A DNA stretch of 64,000 bases from Parasedimentitalea marina (GTDB lineage: Bacteria; Pseudomonadota; Alphaproteobacteria; Rhodobacterales; Rhodobacteraceae): assembly GCF_004006175.1 (NCBI RefSeq), contig NZ_CP033219.1:744001-808000 (forward strand). The letters are read 5' to 3'. A program made the translations under genes and the position numbers. Shown in pieces: positions 63,470 to 64,000 of this stretch. A model generated the notes under the pieces. The model was given only the letters and a program-made list of their open reading frames with translations. It ran no database searches and was not told the origin of the DNA. Numbering within the stretch: position 1 is the first letter of the stretch; each line of letters opens with the position of its first letter.

Positions 63470-64000
63470 ATGAGATTTGCACTGTTAGATAATCAACGTA
63501 TCGAAGCAACGCCAAGAGCTGTTGGCTCTTGCCCTAGTTGCAAGGCTGATATGGTAGCTCGCTGTGGAACTAAAAAGAATTGGCATTGGGCACATAGGGG
63601 GCGGCGACACTGTGATCATTGGTGGGAAAACGAGACCGAATGGCATCGGACTTGGAAAAACCAATTTTCTTCAGACTGGCAAGAAGTGTCTGCCCGTGAC
63701 GAGACAGGCGAACTGCACATTGCTGACATCAAGACACCGAATGGCCTTACAATCGAATTCCAACATTCCGCTATCAAACTGGGCGAGGTGGTAAAACGCA
63801 CCAATTTCTATGGTCAAGTGATATGGATCATTGATGCCACACGCCGCCCTACAGATGCTATTCAGTACGAACGCATGCTTGAAGATAACTACCCGGAACG
63901 GTTCGATGGGGTAGATATTTACACCGTATACTACGAAGAAACTCGGCTTCTTAAAGAATGGGGAGCACTGGGTGTGATTGTTGGATTTGACTATGGCGGC
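63470..64000 (+). CDS. CoiA-like competence-family nuclease protein (3' end cut by window)
   Basis: A reading frame of 177 codons that runs off the window without a stop. It starts MRFALLDNQRIEATPRAVGS, then CPSCKADMVARCG as a zinc-ribbon-like Cys set, and WHWAHRGRRHCDHWWENETE. The nuclease-like core follows: HRTWKNQF, LHIADIKTPNGLTIEFQHS (D...ExQ catalytic pattern) and VKRTNFYGQVIWIID. This matches the CoiA family, which is linked to DNA uptake but is also common in mobile elements. A role in DNA processing or defence of the island is inferred. Confidence 0.75.
   Translation, partial: MRFALLDNQRIEATPRAVGSCPSCKADMVARCGTKKNWHWAHRGRRHCDHWWENETEWHRTWKNQFSSDWQEVSARDETGELHIADIKTPNGLTIEFQHSAIKLGEVVKRTNFYGQVIWIIDATRRPTDAIQYERMLEDNYPERFDGVDIYTVYYEETRLLKEWGALGVIVGFDYGG

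Larger units (their letters stand above)
48329..64000. mobile_element. Genomic island integrated at tRNA-Ser (right end beyond window)
   Basis: The stretch begins at the 3' end of tRNA-Ser(GCT) and starts with an integrase gene reading away from the tRNA. It contains a type I restriction system, a HUH-like replication candidate, a serine recombinase and many genes of unknown function, and it is visibly richer in A/T than the metabolic part. No second copy of the tRNA 3' end was seen before 64000, so the right boundary is outside. The integrase is disrupted, so the element is probably stranded unless another enzyme moves it. Confidence 0.75.

Noticed and set aside
48340..64000. Second copy of the tRNA-Ser 3' end as the right attachment site
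   Set aside because: No repeat of the TTCGAATCCCTTCG segment was seen in the remaining sequence; the boundary is probably beyond 64000.
1..64000. CRISPR array or rRNA operon
   Set aside because: No regularly spaced direct repeats of 25-40 bases and no rRNA-like sequence were seen.

Overview
The window looks like chromosomal DNA of a marine Roseobacter-group alphaproteobacterium (Rhodobacteraceae). The reasons are the gene families and their order: a tungstate-linked formate dehydrogenase cluster with DUF3305/DUF3306 partners, a TRAP transporter operon, a biotin/lipoate-ligase-like gene with a DUF6505 gene, and a GC-rich intergenic repeat ending in GATGAAG. All calls come from reading the sequence; no database search was run. 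The first 48 kb is core-like metabolic DNA. From the tRNA-Ser gene at 48.25 kb to the end, the DNA is visibly more A/T-rich and carries mobile-element and defence genes, so it reads as a genomic island whose far end lies outside the window.

Layout of the core part. 1-3.7 kb: N-acetylglucosamine catabolism (a kinase cut by the window edge, a GntR regulator, a SIS-domain deaminase/isomerase and nagA). 3.9-7.5 kb: a gtr-type surface glycosylation operon (GtrB-like glycosyltransferase, a GtrA flippase fused to a methyltransferase, and a polytopic transferase). 7.7-10 kb: tupBCA tungstate uptake. 10-12.3 kb: DUF6505, ligase-like and Mrp/ApbC genes on the minus strand. 12.4-22.4 kb: the formate dehydrogenase locus, with a TupA-like/cytochrome c hybrid, a poly-ferredoxin, DUF3305, DUF3306, a TorD chaperone, a small Tat protein and the alpha, beta and gamma subunits. 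22.5-26.1 kb: a small membrane peptide, an NtrC-type response regulator that lacks GAFTGA, and a convergent histidine kinase. 26.3-27.3 kb: gap.

27.6-36.7 kb: a minus-strand operon (N-formylglutamate-amidohydrolase-like protein, DctQ, DctM, DctP, glutamine-synthetase-like ligase, aldehyde dehydrogenase, iron alcohol dehydrogenase) with a divergent RpiR regulator. The set would fit import and gamma-glutamyl-protected oxidation of an amino alcohol. 36.9-48.1 kb: xylose use (xylB, xylA, aldose epimerase, a MauG-like di-heme protein, a CRTAC1-like beta-propeller protein, a ROK repressor and xylFHG).

Island part. The tRNA-Ser(GCT) gene is followed by a tyrosine integrase with two reading-frame lesions. 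Then come a type I restriction-modification operon (peptidase, hsdR, hsdS, hsdM) preceded by a ribbon-helix-helix gene and a perfect palindrome, a HUH-like replication-protein candidate, small unknown genes, a serine recombinase with an array of inverted TATCCG sites, an unrecognised two-gene membrane/cupin module, a secreted polysaccharide lyase and the start of a CoiA-like gene. The best candidates for something new are the TupA-like/cytochrome c hybrid at 12.4 kb and the two-gene module at 60.6-62.1 kb.
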